A stretch of DNA of 64,000 nucleotides from Balneola sp. (GTDB lineage Bacteria; Bacteroidota; Rhodothermia; Balneolales; Balneolaceae), in the NCBI GenBank assembly GCA_028284195.1, contig JANQSE010000006.1, positions 186,001-250,000 on the forward strand, read 5' to 3'. A model generated the notes under the pieces. That model was not told where the DNA came from. It saw only the letters and a program-made list of their open reading frames with translations, and made no database searches. This document shows, in pieces, positions 25,691 to 35,877 of the stretch (the stretch's first letter is position 1; every line of letters starts with the position of its first letter). Made by a program: the position numbers and the translations under genes.

Positions 25691-28600
25691 ATGCCGGTGG
25701 TTCGATGGTTACATAAAATCTGGAACACCTTTTGGGCAATTGTTGTGGTTGTGTTTACCATTGTTGTAATAGGTGCGGGAGTTATTTTCGGGGTAGCCCA
25801 GCTCGACTCTTCTAAAACATTTCTTGCTACTCAAATCGAAAAAAACTTCAGTAAAAAATACAATGGTGTACTTACTATCGGAAAACTGGATGGGTTAATT
25901 CCATTCAGTATTGAATTGCAGGATGTGAACCTGTATCCGGATTCATCAAGTGTTCAGTCGGTATTTCACAGTGATAGCATATCAACAAATCTGGATTTTT
26001 TTGCGCTATTGGGGCAGCGTTTTGTAGTTACAGGCCTATCAATTAATACCCCCCGGATCATGATCGATCAGGAGTCAAAAAATTCATTATTGCATGCTTT
26101 AAAGAAAAAAAGCACGATAAGTTCACAAGATAGTGCAGGCATAGATGCTCCATTTTTCGAGATCCTTGCTCCTAATGCGATCGTTACAAACGGTACAGTA
26201 GTAATTAAAAATGCGTTTGAGGGCAGCAAACTTACACCTTATTCCGATAGTATAACCGTCCGGGATATTGATGTGTCAATGTATTTTGAGTATCACAAAA
26301 ATGAGCGGCTGCTTGATATTGAAAACCTTTCTTTTTTCACGAAAGAAATTGATTCAGGCAGAACAAAAATCAATGGGCAAATATACAGTAACGATCGTTT
26401 TCTTGAATTCAACTCATTCAATGTTGTAAATGAAAACTCCTATCTGAATATTACAGGCAGGCTGGATGGAATAGATATCTATAAGCCAAATTTGCTGGAG
26501 CAATTAAAAGAAGCAGAATATAACCTTGATCTCAGAGAGCTATCTATTTCTGATGCGAGAATGAATGATTTGGTATTTGATTCCGTGTTTTTTAAGAAAC
26601 CCCTGTTTTTATCTTCTGAAATTTCCGGCAGGCTGAACAATCTTGAATTGAATACAGCAAACATCAGGTATGGAAACTCTGAGATAAGTTTTTCAGGATT
26701 GATAGCGAATGCTTTTAGTGAGGATTCGTTAACCTATGAAGCAGCTATTTCTGAGATTATAGTTGATACTTCTGATGTAAAAGATTTCGCCCTTGATATT
26801 ACTCAATATCAATTAAACGCAATTCCGGACATTTCTATAACAGCTGATCTGTCAGGCAATGTACGTTCAATAAAGGGCAGGTTAGCAGGAATGGGAAACA
26901 GAGGCAAGATCACTTTTGATGGTGCCATTGGTTTTGGTGATCAAAAAAATATGAATGTAGCCTATCAAACAGATTCTCTGGATATTGGAAATCTATTCGG
27001 TAAAGTAATACAAAGTTCAAAAATCACATCAAGTGGAGAACTTATAACATCTGATTATACAAGCCCTTCAAGTTTTAAGTGGTTCAGTTTTGAGTCAACA
27101 GGCTTCGAAATTAATGATTCGACATTTAATAAAGTTAAAATAGATGCAATAGGTGAAGCAGGTGTTTTACGGCCAAATTTTCTTGTTAACGCCAAAGGTG
27201 GAACACTGCAGGGAAAAGGCATCATAGATATGTCTTCGCCAAACAATACCTCCATCAAATTTGATGGAACGGGGCAAAAACTGGATACGAAGTACCTATC
27301 TCAACTAAATGAGCTTGCCGAGGTAATTGCAGATATCGAATACACAGTTGATCTTCAGGGGGGTTCTTTTGATGATATTTCCGGCACGGTAAGTATCGAT
27401 GTACCATTAGCAACTGTAGGAGAAGACACACTAAGACCTCATTTATTATATGCTGATATTGCGAATACAGCTGGTAATGATAAATCTCTGCGTATCACAA
27501 CCACAGTGGCTGATATAACTTTGGAAGGAGATTATCAGCTCACAAATTTAAGAGCACTCTTTAACCACTGGAAAAGTTATTTTCAGAAAAGAGTTAAATC
27601 AGAGCTGTTTGCCTCAAGTTTAACGCCTGCTTCTTCTCATTCTGAAACTCAATTAATTAACCAGAATTTTGAATTTACCGGGCATATTAAAGATGTAGGG
27701 CTGGTTAAAAAATACTACCCGGAGTTTCCGGATATACAAACTTCATCAAGAATAACGTCCAACATCACATCAGATTCTTTACGTTTACTATTTAACGCAG
27801 ATATTACAGATACAAAATTCAGATTCAAAGAATACGAGGCAGATACATTAAGAACGCAGATAACCGGAAGTTTTCGTTATGATTCTGAATTAAAAGATTT
27901 CTCGAACTTTCTTGTTCAGAGCCATGCCGAAAGATTAAAAACTCCTTTTTTTAATACACAAGGGTTAATTGTTGATCTGGGGTTAGATAAAGACTCAATC
28001 TTCATAGAAACAAACATTAACGCTATAGGTGAAGAAGCAAGCTTAAAGTTGGTTTCTGACGGTGCTCTTACAGATTCTTCTGTAGTATTAAATTTGAATG
28101 ATTTTTTTCTGGGAAGCGAAGCTTATGCCTGGAAAAATCGTGACTCTTTAAAACTTATATACACAGATGAAAAGCGTCTTATTTTGGATACATTCGCCTT
28201 CGAGAATAACGAAGAGTTGTTTATTGCAGAAGGTACATTCAGTAACGATGTTGAAGATTCGGTAAGCTACAACTTTAGAGGGGTAAGGCTCGATCGTATT
28301 TCTGATTTGATAAATGGGGAAATTGGTTTTGGTGGGAATTTGAACGGTGCATTTACAACCCGCACTTTAACCCGCATACCAACAATTGTAGGAGAACTCT
28401 CTTTAGAAGCTTTGTCTTTAAATTCTCAAATTGTGGGAGATTTCAATATATCCAGTGTTTTTAACCAGGCGTTAAACCGGTTTGATACTAACGTTAGCGT
28501 TTATACCGATTCAACTATTTATCCTAACTATTTTCTGAGAAACGACAGGCAAGGACAAGATTTCGATTTTAATGGGTACGTACTTGCACCCGTAGCCGGA

Positions 28601-30382
28601 GAGTTCCCGGATGTTGATTCCCTTTTTTATTTCGATTTGGATTTTAATGCTATAGACCTTTGGGTGATTCCTTTTCTTGCACCAAAAGTTTTTACAGAAA
28701 TGTCGGGTACAGCTACCGGTTCAGGCCAAATTTGGGGCAATCTTGAAACCTATGACTTTCTTGTTGACTATGAAATTGGCACAGAAGATGCTGTTTATAT
28801 AAAACCTCGTTTCATTGATACCTATTACTATGGGCAAGGCCCGGTAACGTTCACGCGATCAGACGGTTTGGTTTTTGAAGATATCTTTTTGATAGATCCC
28901 TCGGGAGGTATGGCCGTATTAAACGGATGGTATAATTTTAATGATTTTGATCTTGTAAACAGTATGAACATTCAGCTGGAAATGGATGAATTTAAATTCC
29001 TAAATAATGAGTTTGATCCAACCGCGCCTTTTTTTGGGGAAGCCTATGGGACCGGAATTATTGGGATAACAGGTACAAATGTAGCTCCTGTACTTAGTAC
29101 AATTGAACCGATTAACATTTCTGACTTTTCGAGAGTTGAACTGCCTTTATTAGAAGAAACCGATTTGGATGAAGATAATAAATTCATTCGGTTCGTAGAT
29201 TCGTTCGATGAATTTGATGCTGATTCTGGAAGTGGCTCTGATAACACTACATTTACAATAGACGAAGAGCTGGATCTTTCTCAGTTAACATTCAAAGAAA
29301 GGTTCACGCTCGATCTGCAGTTTGTGGCAGATAATCCTATGGAAGTTCGGCTTATCTTTGATCAGGTGACTGGCGATATAGTTAGCACTAATGGAACCGG
29401 AAGGCTTAGAATAAGGCTCGAAGATGAAGACGTGAGTATTTTCGGGCGGCTTGATATTAGTGGAGGAGACTACCAGTTTGTAAGCGGCGATATATTTACA
29501 AGAAGATTTATATTAGAGCCAAACGGGAGTATTATTTGGGAAGGTGAACCCGATAATGCAAGGGTGAATATCGATGCGGTTTATTCTGCCCGCCCTAATA
29601 TCAGAACATTAACTACATCGAGAGCCGAGCTCGACTTAGATGATCCTGAAAGTGTGCAGAGGGCTCCTGTTGATTTGGTGCTAAACATTAGTGGCTCGTT
29701 ATCAAGCGTAGAAAATGATTTTTATTTCCGTCTTCCTGATAATTTTGAATCAAGGCAAAATTCAACACTTTCTACGCAAATCACTTCTTTGAATAGAAAC
29801 GAAGAAGAAAAATTATTACAAGCCACCAGTTTTCTTTTAATGGGAGATTTTATTCCTGCTTCTTCGGTAAATGGAGCCTCATCACTCACACAAAACTTTT
29901 CGGGCAGCAGTGCGGTTCTTAATCCGTTACTCTCAAATCAAGTAATCAGCCCTTTGCTTTCGAATCAAATTAATTCGTTATTGAGAAGCGATATTACCAG
30001 TTTTGATGTGGATTTTAATTTGAATACCTATAACCAGGTTGACTTAGGACTTGCACTTCGATTGTATAACGATCGGATTATTTTACGAAGAGATGGACAA
30101 ATAACCGGAGCTCAATCTAATATTGGGGATATCGGTGCCACCTACAAGATTAACAGAATATTTTCGGTTACGGCATTTCACAGGCAGGACCCAACATTCA
30201 GTAATTTATCCAGTGGGCAGGAATCACAACAGGCACAAGATATAAATGGGGTTGGAGTTGAGGCGCAGGTAAGTTTTAATACGTGGCAGGACTTTTTCAG
30301 GCGGTTAGGAAGCCCGTTTAGGAAGTTGTTTGGTACGAATAAAAAGGAAGAAGAAAATAAAGAGGATGAAAATCCTAGCTAA
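25691..30382 (+). CDS. tamB: TamB-like translocation and assembly module protein
   Basis: A 1563-residue envelope protein with an N-terminal membrane anchor (about 12-38) and a very long beta-rich body. The conserved DUF490/TamB C-terminal domain starts near residue 1190 (LDLQFVADNPMEVRLIF, ...GRLRIRLEDEDVSIFGRLDISGGDYQF, ...DLGLALRLYNDRIILRRDG). TamB-type proteins bridge the periplasm as hydrophobic grooves for phospholipid transport or outer-membrane protein assembly. No tamA gene is adjacent, but the barrel protein encoded at 32560 lies two genes away. Confidence 0.85.
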   Translation: MPVVRWLHKIWNTFWAIVVVVFTIVVIGAGVIFGVAQLDSSKTFLATQIEKNFSKKYNGVLTIGKLDGLIPFSIELQDVNLYPDSSSVQSVFHSDSISTNLDFFALLGQRFVVTGLSINTPRIMIDQESKNSLLHALKKKSTISSQDSAGIDAPFFEILAPNAIVTNGTVVIKNAFEGSKLTPYSDSITVRDIDVSMYFEYHKNERLLDIENLSFFTKEIDSGRTKINGQIYSNDRFLEFNSFNVVNENSYLNITGRLDGIDIYKPNLLEQLKEAEYNLDLRELSISDARMNDLVFDSVFFKKPLFLSSEISGRLNNLELNTANIRYGNSEISFSGLIANAFSEDSLTYEAAISEIIVDTSDVKDFALDITQYQLNAIPDISITADLSGNVRSIKGRLAGMGNRGKITFDGAIGFGDQKNMNVAYQTDSLDIGNLFGKVIQSSKITSSGELITSDYTSPSSFKWFSFESTGFEINDSTFNKVKIDAIGEAGVLRPNFLVNAKGGTLQGKGIIDMSSPNNTSIKFDGTGQKLDTKYLSQLNELAEVIADIEYTVDLQGGSFDDISGTVSIDVPLATVGEDTLRPHLLYADIANTAGNDKSLRITTTVADITLEGDYQLTNLRALFNHWKSYFQKRVKSELFASSLTPASSHSETQLINQNFEFTGHIKDVGLVKKYYPEFPDIQTSSRITSNITSDSLRLLFNADITDTKFRFKEYEADTLRTQITGSFRYDSELKDFSNFLVQSHAERLKTPFFNTQGLIVDLGLDKDSIFIETNINAIGEEASLKLVSDGALTDSSVVLNLNDFFLGSEAYAWKNRDSLKLIYTDEKRLILDTFAFENNEELFIAEGTFSNDVEDSVSYNFRGVRLDRISDLINGEIGFGGNLNGAFTTRTLTRIPTIVGELSLEALSLNSQIVGDFNISSVFNQALNRFDTNVSVYTDSTIYPNYFLRNDRQGQDFDFNGYVLAPVAGEFPDVDSLFYFDLDFNAIDLWVIPFLAPKVFTEMSGTATGSGQIWGNLETYDFLVDYEIGTEDAVYIKPRFIDTYYYGQGPVTFTRSDGLVFEDIFLIDPSGGMAVLNGWYNFNDFDLVNSMNIQLEMDEFKFLNNEFDPTAPFFGEAYGTGIIGITGTNVAPVLSTIEPINISDFSRVELPLLEETDLDEDNKFIRFVDSFDEFDADSGSGSDNTTFTIDEELDLSQLTFKERFTLDLQFVADNPMEVRLIFDQVTGDIVSTNGTGRLRIRLEDEDVSIFGRLDISGGDYQFVSGDIFTRRFILEPNGSIIWEGEPDNARVNIDAVYSARPNIRTLTTSRAELDLDDPESVQRAPVDLVLNISGSLSSVENDFYFRLPDNFESRQNSTLSTQITSLNRNEEEKLLQATSFLLMGDFIPASSVNGASSLTQNFSGSSAVLNPLLSNQVISPLLSNQINSLLRSDITSFDVDFNLNTYNQVDLGLALRLYNDRIILRRDGQITGAQSNIGDIGATYKINRIFSVTAFHRQDPTFSNLSSGQESQQAQDINGVGVEAQVSFNTWQDFFRRLGSPFRKLFGTNKKEEENKEDENPS

Positions 30383-30394
30383 CAAAAAGAATTA

Positions 30395-32548
30395 ATGAGT
30401 AGAAGCTCCAGGTTAAGTAGTCTCGAAGAAATAGTAGTAGACCTTATAAAAAGTAGCCCAAAAAAATCACTACAGAGAGAGGTGCTCGCAAATGCGCTTG
30501 CAATAACCAGCAAAAAAGAACACCGAAGGTTAGATAAAGTTGTTACCGGCTTGGTAAGCAAAGGAATGTTGAAAAGAGATGGAAAAACAATTCACTTTAA
30601 AACAATAAAACCCTCCAAAAAACAAGATCGAAGCCTGATAAAAGGCGTTATAGAATTAACCGTAAGAGGTACTGGTTATGTAGTGGTAGAAAATATGGAT
30701 GAAGATATTATGATTCCCAGGTACGACACTAATTTGTCGTTACCCGGCGATATTGTAAAAGTTAAAGTAACCGGAAATAAAAAAAACGGCCAGCCCAAAG
30801 GTAAGGTTATTGAAATTGCTGCGCGTGGTAAAGAATTCTACGTTGGTACATTCAGGAAAACAGGTGAAAAAACATACATTATTGAACCGGATCAAAAATC
30901 GGCGCATATAAACTTCTTTGTATTAAAAGAAAACATCAACAAAGCAAGCAATAACGATAAAGTACTTTTTAAATTAAAAAAATGGGTGCATCCAAAAGCT
31001 TTACCGGAAGCAGAAGTAATTTCCATTTTAGGGAAGTCGGGTTCTAATGATGCTAATATTCTGTCAATTCTGGCAGAAAATGAATTGAAGGCTGAGTTTC
31101 CGAAAGAAATAGAGAAGTTTGCAGAACAGATACCTGTCGAGATTCCTGAGGAAGAATTTGCCCGCAGAAGAGATATGAGAAAAGAATTTGTGTTCACTAT
31201 CGATCCTGCTGATGCCAAAGATTTTGATGATGCATTAAGTATACAAATTCTGGCAAACGGTAATTATTACTTGGGGGTTCATATCGCTGATGTTAGCTAT
31301 TATGTTGGTGCAGGCACCATGCTAGATAAAGAGGCTTATAGCAGGGGAACAAGTGTTTACCTGGTAGATCGTGTAATTCCAATGTTGCCCGAAAAACTGA
31401 GTAACGGCGTTTGCAGTCTGCGCCCAAATGAAGATAAACTTACCTACAGCTGTTTTATGGAAATTACACCAGTTGGAGAACTGGTTAACTATTCAATAGA
31501 AGAGACAGCAATCCACTCAAAACACCGCTTCACCTACGAGCAGGCTCAGGAAGTGCTTGATGGAGCAAATCACAAATACAGAAGAGAATTAAAGCATGCA
31601 GAGAAACTTGCAAAAGCGCTTCTCAAAAAAAGGTTTAAAGAAGGTGCTATTGATTTTGACAGCCCCGAACCTAAATTTGTGTTGGATCAGAGAGGTACAC
31701 CCATCGATGTTATAATTAAGAAAAGAATTTTTGCACACAGGTTAATTGAAGAGTGCATGCTAATGGCAAACAAAACGGTAGCGTTGCACATTGATAATTT
31801 GAGGAAAACTTCCGGTAAGCGAAAAAGTAAAAATCTGTTCCCGTTTTTTTATAGGATACACGATAAACCTGATGCAGAAAAACTTGCAGCTGTTGCAGCC
31901 CAGGTTGCTCCGCTTGATATCAGGTTTGAAGTAAATGACACTATGACCCCCAAACAAATAAATAATTTGCTTGAGAAGGTAAAAGGTTCTCCTGCGGAAA
32001 CTATTGTAAATGATCTATTACTAAGATCTATGGCAAAGGCGGAGTATTCTCCGGGAAATATTGGACACTTTGGTTTAGGATTTCCACATTATGCACACTT
32101 TACAAGCCCGATTCGCCGTTACCCCGATGTAATTGTTCATAGGCTATTAAAAGATTATGCTTCCGGCACATCTGGCAATAACTTCGAAACACTAACAAAA
32201 CACGGTGAACATTGTAGTACCAGAGAGCGTGCTGCAATTGACGCCGAACGAGATTCTGTAAAACTGAAGCAAGTGGAATTTTTAAGTACAAAAATAGGCG
32301 AAATCTTTAACGGGGTAATAACCGGTGTAATAGAAAGAGGTATTTTTGTAAACCTTAAAAATGTACATTGCGAAGGAATGGTAAAAGTCTCAGATTTAAC
32401 CGGAGATTATTATATATACAATCCTAATATGCATGCTTTAGTTGGAAAATCATCCGGCCGGGCTTATAAACTTGGCGATGATTTAAAAGTTAAGGTGCAA
32501 AACACCGATATTCATAAAAGACAAATTGATTTTACTCTAGCACACTAA
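30395..32548 (+). CDS. rnr: Ribonuclease R
   Basis: A 717-residue 3'-5' exoribonuclease. It has an N-terminal winged-helix part (about 1-70), cold-shock domains (about 80-240), the RNB catalytic domain with the acidic cluster DPADAKDFDDA at 270-280, and a C-terminal S1 domain (GEIFNGVITGVIERGIFVNL). It degrades structured RNA. It lies between tamB and the large barrel protein gene in a continuous plus-strand run with gaps of about 12 bases. Confidence 0.93.
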   Translation: MSRSSRLSSLEEIVVDLIKSSPKKSLQREVLANALAITSKKEHRRLDKVVTGLVSKGMLKRDGKTIHFKTIKPSKKQDRSLIKGVIELTVRGTGYVVVENMDEDIMIPRYDTNLSLPGDIVKVKVTGNKKNGQPKGKVIEIAARGKEFYVGTFRKTGEKTYIIEPDQKSAHINFFVLKENINKASNNDKVLFKLKKWVHPKALPEAEVISILGKSGSNDANILSILAENELKAEFPKEIEKFAEQIPVEIPEEEFARRRDMRKEFVFTIDPADAKDFDDALSIQILANGNYYLGVHIADVSYYVGAGTMLDKEAYSRGTSVYLVDRVIPMLPEKLSNGVCSLRPNEDKLTYSCFMEITPVGELVNYSIEETAIHSKHRFTYEQAQEVLDGANHKYRRELKHAEKLAKALLKKRFKEGAIDFDSPEPKFVLDQRGTPIDVIIKKRIFAHRLIEECMLMANKTVALHIDNLRKTSGKRKSKNLFPFFYRIHDKPDAEKLAAVAAQVAPLDIRFEVNDTMTPKQINNLLEKVKGSPAETIVNDLLLRSMAKAEYSPGNIGHFGLGFPHYAHFTSPIRRYPDVIVHRLLKDYASGTSGNNFETLTKHGEHCSTRERAAIDAERDSVKLKQVEFLSTKIGEIFNGVITGVIERGIFVNLKNVHCEGMVKVSDLTGDYYIYNPNMHALVGKSSGRAYKLGDDLKVKVQNTDIHKRQIDFTLAH

Positions 32549-32559
32549 TTAGTAATGAT

Positions 32560-35500
32560 ATGAAAGCCCGAATCCTCCTAACCTTTATACTAAGTGTAAT
32601 TATTGCCGGTACCGGTTTTGCTCAATACTTCTCATATGGGAAAAACCGGGTTCAGTACGATGATTTTGATTGGAGATATATACAATCAAAGCATTTTGAT
32701 GTGTACTATTACAGTACCCAGAATTATGAATTGGCTGAATTTACAGCAATGAGCATAGAAAGTGCTTATAAACAGATCAAAGAAGATTTTGATCATGAAT
32801 TAACAGATAGAATATCTGTAATTATTTATGATTCACACAATGATTTTTCGCAAACTAATGTAGTAACTCTTCCTACAAGTGCAGAGGGTATTGGCGGGGT
32901 AACAGATAAATTTAAAAACAGAATTACACTTCCATTTGATGGAGAATACAATGATTTTCGTCGCACTATCCACCATGAATTAGTACATGCCATATTTAAT
33001 GATATGTTTTATGGTGGTACTATTACTTCGATTATCCAAAATAATATCCAGCTTGTGTTTCCATTGTGGTTCGAGGAAGGCCTTGCAGAGTATAGTGCTT
33101 TAGGTTGGGATACGAATACAGATATGTATGTTCGTGATGCTGTTATTAACAACTATCTACCGTCTTTACAATATCTAAGTGGGTATTATGCATATAGAGG
33201 AGGGCAATCGTTTTGGAATTATATTGCTGAAGTGTATGGACGCGAAAAAATAGGAGAAATTCTTCAACGTATTAAAACCAGTAGAAATGTAGCATATGGG
33301 CTTTCAACAGCAACGGGTATGAATATGCAAGAACTATCAAAAAGCTGGATGGAGTATTTGAAAAAACGCTACTACCCGGAAGTTGCTGAGCGAGAAAAAT
33401 CTGACAATATTGCAACACTTTTAACTAAAAGAGGCTCTTCTGGAACGTATAATACTAGCCCTGCTATTTCGCCACAAGGTGATAAAATTGCAATGATTAC
33501 CAATGGAAGAGGATTCTTTGATGTTACGGTAATTAGTTCGATTAACGGTCAAAAGCTTAAAACGCTGATTAAAGGCGAAGATAATCCGGATTTTGAAGAA
33601 CTGAATATTCTTAATCCAAACTTAACGTGGTCTCCTGACGGAACAAAAATTGCTATGGCTGCGAAAACTCGCGGGCAAGATGACCTGGCAATAATTGAGT
33701 ATTCAACGGGAGAAGTTACTAAAATCAAATTTCCGGAAATAGATGCAATTGGTTCAGTTAGTTGGTCGCCTGATGGCAGCAAGCTCGCTTTTGACGCTAA
33801 TATAGGGCCGTATCAGGATATTTTTATCTATGATATTCAGAGTAAAGAACTTAGTAACATCACTCAGGATTTTTATACCGACCAACAGCCTGCTTGGGGA
33901 CCGGATTCAAAATCTATTTATTTCGTTTCAGATAGAAGTGATAGAACTGAATTGCGTAAGTACAGTATCAATCATAGTTTGTTTTATGGTGAAGGTTTTT
34001 ATCAAACCGATATTTATAAGCTGGAGCTAGATTCAAAGCATGCCAGCAGAATTACACAAACCTTAGAATGGAATGAAATACAGCCCTCTGTAACTCAAAC
34101 AGGTCGGCTACTTTTTATTTCAGATGAAAACGGAATACAGAATATTTACGAGATGGATCTGGAAAGCAGAACATCCAATCCATTGACTGATCTTCAAGCA
34201 GGTATTTTTCAGATTTCTGTAAGCGTAGATGGAAGTCGCCTGGCATTTAATGCTATAAATGAAGGGTATCTCGACATCTTTTTGTTAAAATCTCCACTTA
34301 ATCGTGCAAAACAAGAAGCTTTGAAGCTTAATTACTGGGCGGAACGCCGCGCTAAGGAGACAAAAGAACAAAGAGTACCAGCGTTAGCGTATGCAAATTC
34401 AATTTTTCAAGATGGTGTAACATCTATCGAAAAAGTTGATAAGAAAGAAAAAGAAGAGAAAAAAGCGCTTCAGCCAGTCGTAGAAAACCCCAATGAAAAT
34501 ATCGACTTCAGGAATTATGTATTTGCCGACGACGTAATCCAAGACACAACACTGGTATTAAGAGATATTGAGATATTCAATGTTGGCAAAAACATTACAG
34601 AGGATGGGAGGTATATTCCTAAAAGTTACCGGTTAAAGTTTGATGTTGATATCGCTTATAGTCCTTCTTTGGTTGCATCAACTTATGGATCTTACGCTCT
34701 TACTCAGTTCATATTAAGCGATCTGCTCGGAGATCATCAACTGGCAATGGGAACCAACTTTGTATTTGATTTAAAAGAAAGTGATTACAGTTTTCAATAT
34801 GGTAATTTAAAGCGTAGAACAAATTTCTTTATAAGCTATTTTCATACATCCCGAAAATTCCAAAACTTTTCAGGAGACCTTCTGCGATATAGAACATATG
34901 GATTGGGTTTAACGGCTCAATATCCTTTTAACAAGTTTAGGAGGCTCGACTTCAACTTGAATTACATAAATGTAGATTTGGATTATAATAATGTTTTCGG
35001 TGTTATTAATAACACAGGTAATTCTGGTTCTTTCGTAGATGATCCAAGTGAGAATAGCAACTTTGCTTATCCGGAGATAATTTTTACTGAAGACAGAACA
35101 AAACCAGGTTTTATAACTCCACGGGGAGGTGTTCGTTATTCTATCGGTTTAAGTGGAAGCCCTGCGATAGGGAGTACTGCACCGGAATTTATTTCTGTTC
35201 TTGGTGATTTTAGGAAATATTTTGATCTCGGATATCAATATACCTTTGCTCTGAGGTATTCCGGAGGTGCTTCAATTGGAAAAGATGCACAAAACTATTT
35301 TATGGGAGGAAAACTAGGTTGGATAAATCAGCGTTATTCAGATAATAGCCTGCCTTTAGATCGTATTTCAGATAACTTCTTTACTGTTCCGGCACTCCCG
35401 TTACGCGGATATGAGCTTAATGAAATAAATGGCACAAATTTCAGTTTGGTTAATGCAGAATTTAGGTTTCCGTTGTTTGCAGCATTAGTTCCAGGTGCTG

Positions 35501-35865
35501 TACCAATACTACCTCTTTATAATGTTACTGGGTTGGCGTTTTTGGATGTAGGTACGGCGTGGGGCACTGATATAAATTATGGCCTTCTCGAAACTGCCAG
35601 CTCAAATGCACCATTAGCGGTAAATGATAAATCTTTAGATCTGAAGGTGGCTAGAGAAGAGATTGGTTATATAGATTTGGGAAACGATGAATTTCGTCAA
35701 ATACCTTATTTAAAAGGGGATCTTTTGATTGGAGCTGGCTTTGGTTTCAGGTCAATTCTGTTTGGTCTACCTTTTGGGTATGATATAGGTTGGGCTTATG
35801 ATGGAGAAAGAGGTTTTAAAGGAAAAAAAGCTGTCCACTATTTCTCAATTGGCATCGATTTTTAA
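32560..35865 (+). CDS. Peptidase-MA, beta-propeller and outer-membrane beta-barrel protein
   Basis: A 1101-residue exported protein (signal peptide 1-21, ending GFAQ). Residues about 40-280 resemble peptidase MA (M61-like gluzincins), with HELVH at 139-143 and the downstream WFEEGLAEYSA supplying a third zinc ligand. From about 300 to 600 there are TolB/PD40 propeller blades (ISPQGDKIAM, WSPDGTKIAMAA, WSPDGSKLAF). The last 400 residues are BamA/TamA-like barrel strands ending in aromatic Phe (HYFSIGIDF). Such three-part proteins occur in Bacteroidota and Gemmatimonadota, with no known function. Confidence 0.82.
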   Translation: MKARILLTFILSVIIAGTGFAQYFSYGKNRVQYDDFDWRYIQSKHFDVYYYSTQNYELAEFTAMSIESAYKQIKEDFDHELTDRISVIIYDSHNDFSQTNVVTLPTSAEGIGGVTDKFKNRITLPFDGEYNDFRRTIHHELVHAIFNDMFYGGTITSIIQNNIQLVFPLWFEEGLAEYSALGWDTNTDMYVRDAVINNYLPSLQYLSGYYAYRGGQSFWNYIAEVYGREKIGEILQRIKTSRNVAYGLSTATGMNMQELSKSWMEYLKKRYYPEVAEREKSDNIATLLTKRGSSGTYNTSPAISPQGDKIAMITNGRGFFDVTVISSINGQKLKTLIKGEDNPDFEELNILNPNLTWSPDGTKIAMAAKTRGQDDLAIIEYSTGEVTKIKFPEIDAIGSVSWSPDGSKLAFDANIGPYQDIFIYDIQSKELSNITQDFYTDQQPAWGPDSKSIYFVSDRSDRTELRKYSINHSLFYGEGFYQTDIYKLELDSKHASRITQTLEWNEIQPSVTQTGRLLFISDENGIQNIYEMDLESRTSNPLTDLQAGIFQISVSVDGSRLAFNAINEGYLDIFLLKSPLNRAKQEALKLNYWAERRAKETKEQRVPALAYANSIFQDGVTSIEKVDKKEKEEKKALQPVVENPNENIDFRNYVFADDVIQDTTLVLRDIEIFNVGKNITEDGRYIPKSYRLKFDVDIAYSPSLVASTYGSYALTQFILSDLLGDHQLAMGTNFVFDLKESDYSFQYGNLKRRTNFFISYFHTSRKFQNFSGDLLRYRTYGLGLTAQYPFNKFRRLDFNLNYINVDLDYNNVFGVINNTGNSGSFVDDPSENSNFAYPEIIFTEDRTKPGFITPRGGVRYSIGLSGSPAIGSTAPEFISVLGDFRKYFDLGYQYTFALRYSGGASIGKDAQNYFMGGKLGWINQRYSDNSLPLDRISDNFFTVPALPLRGYELNEINGTNFSLVNAEFRFPLFAALVPGAVPILPLYNVTGLAFLDVGTAWGTDINYGLLETASSNAPLAVNDKSLDLKVAREEIGYIDLGNDEFRQIPYLKGDLLIGAGFGFRSILFGLPFGYDIGWAYDGERGFKGKKAVHYFSIGIDF

Positions 35866-35877
35866 CTGATTACTAAG

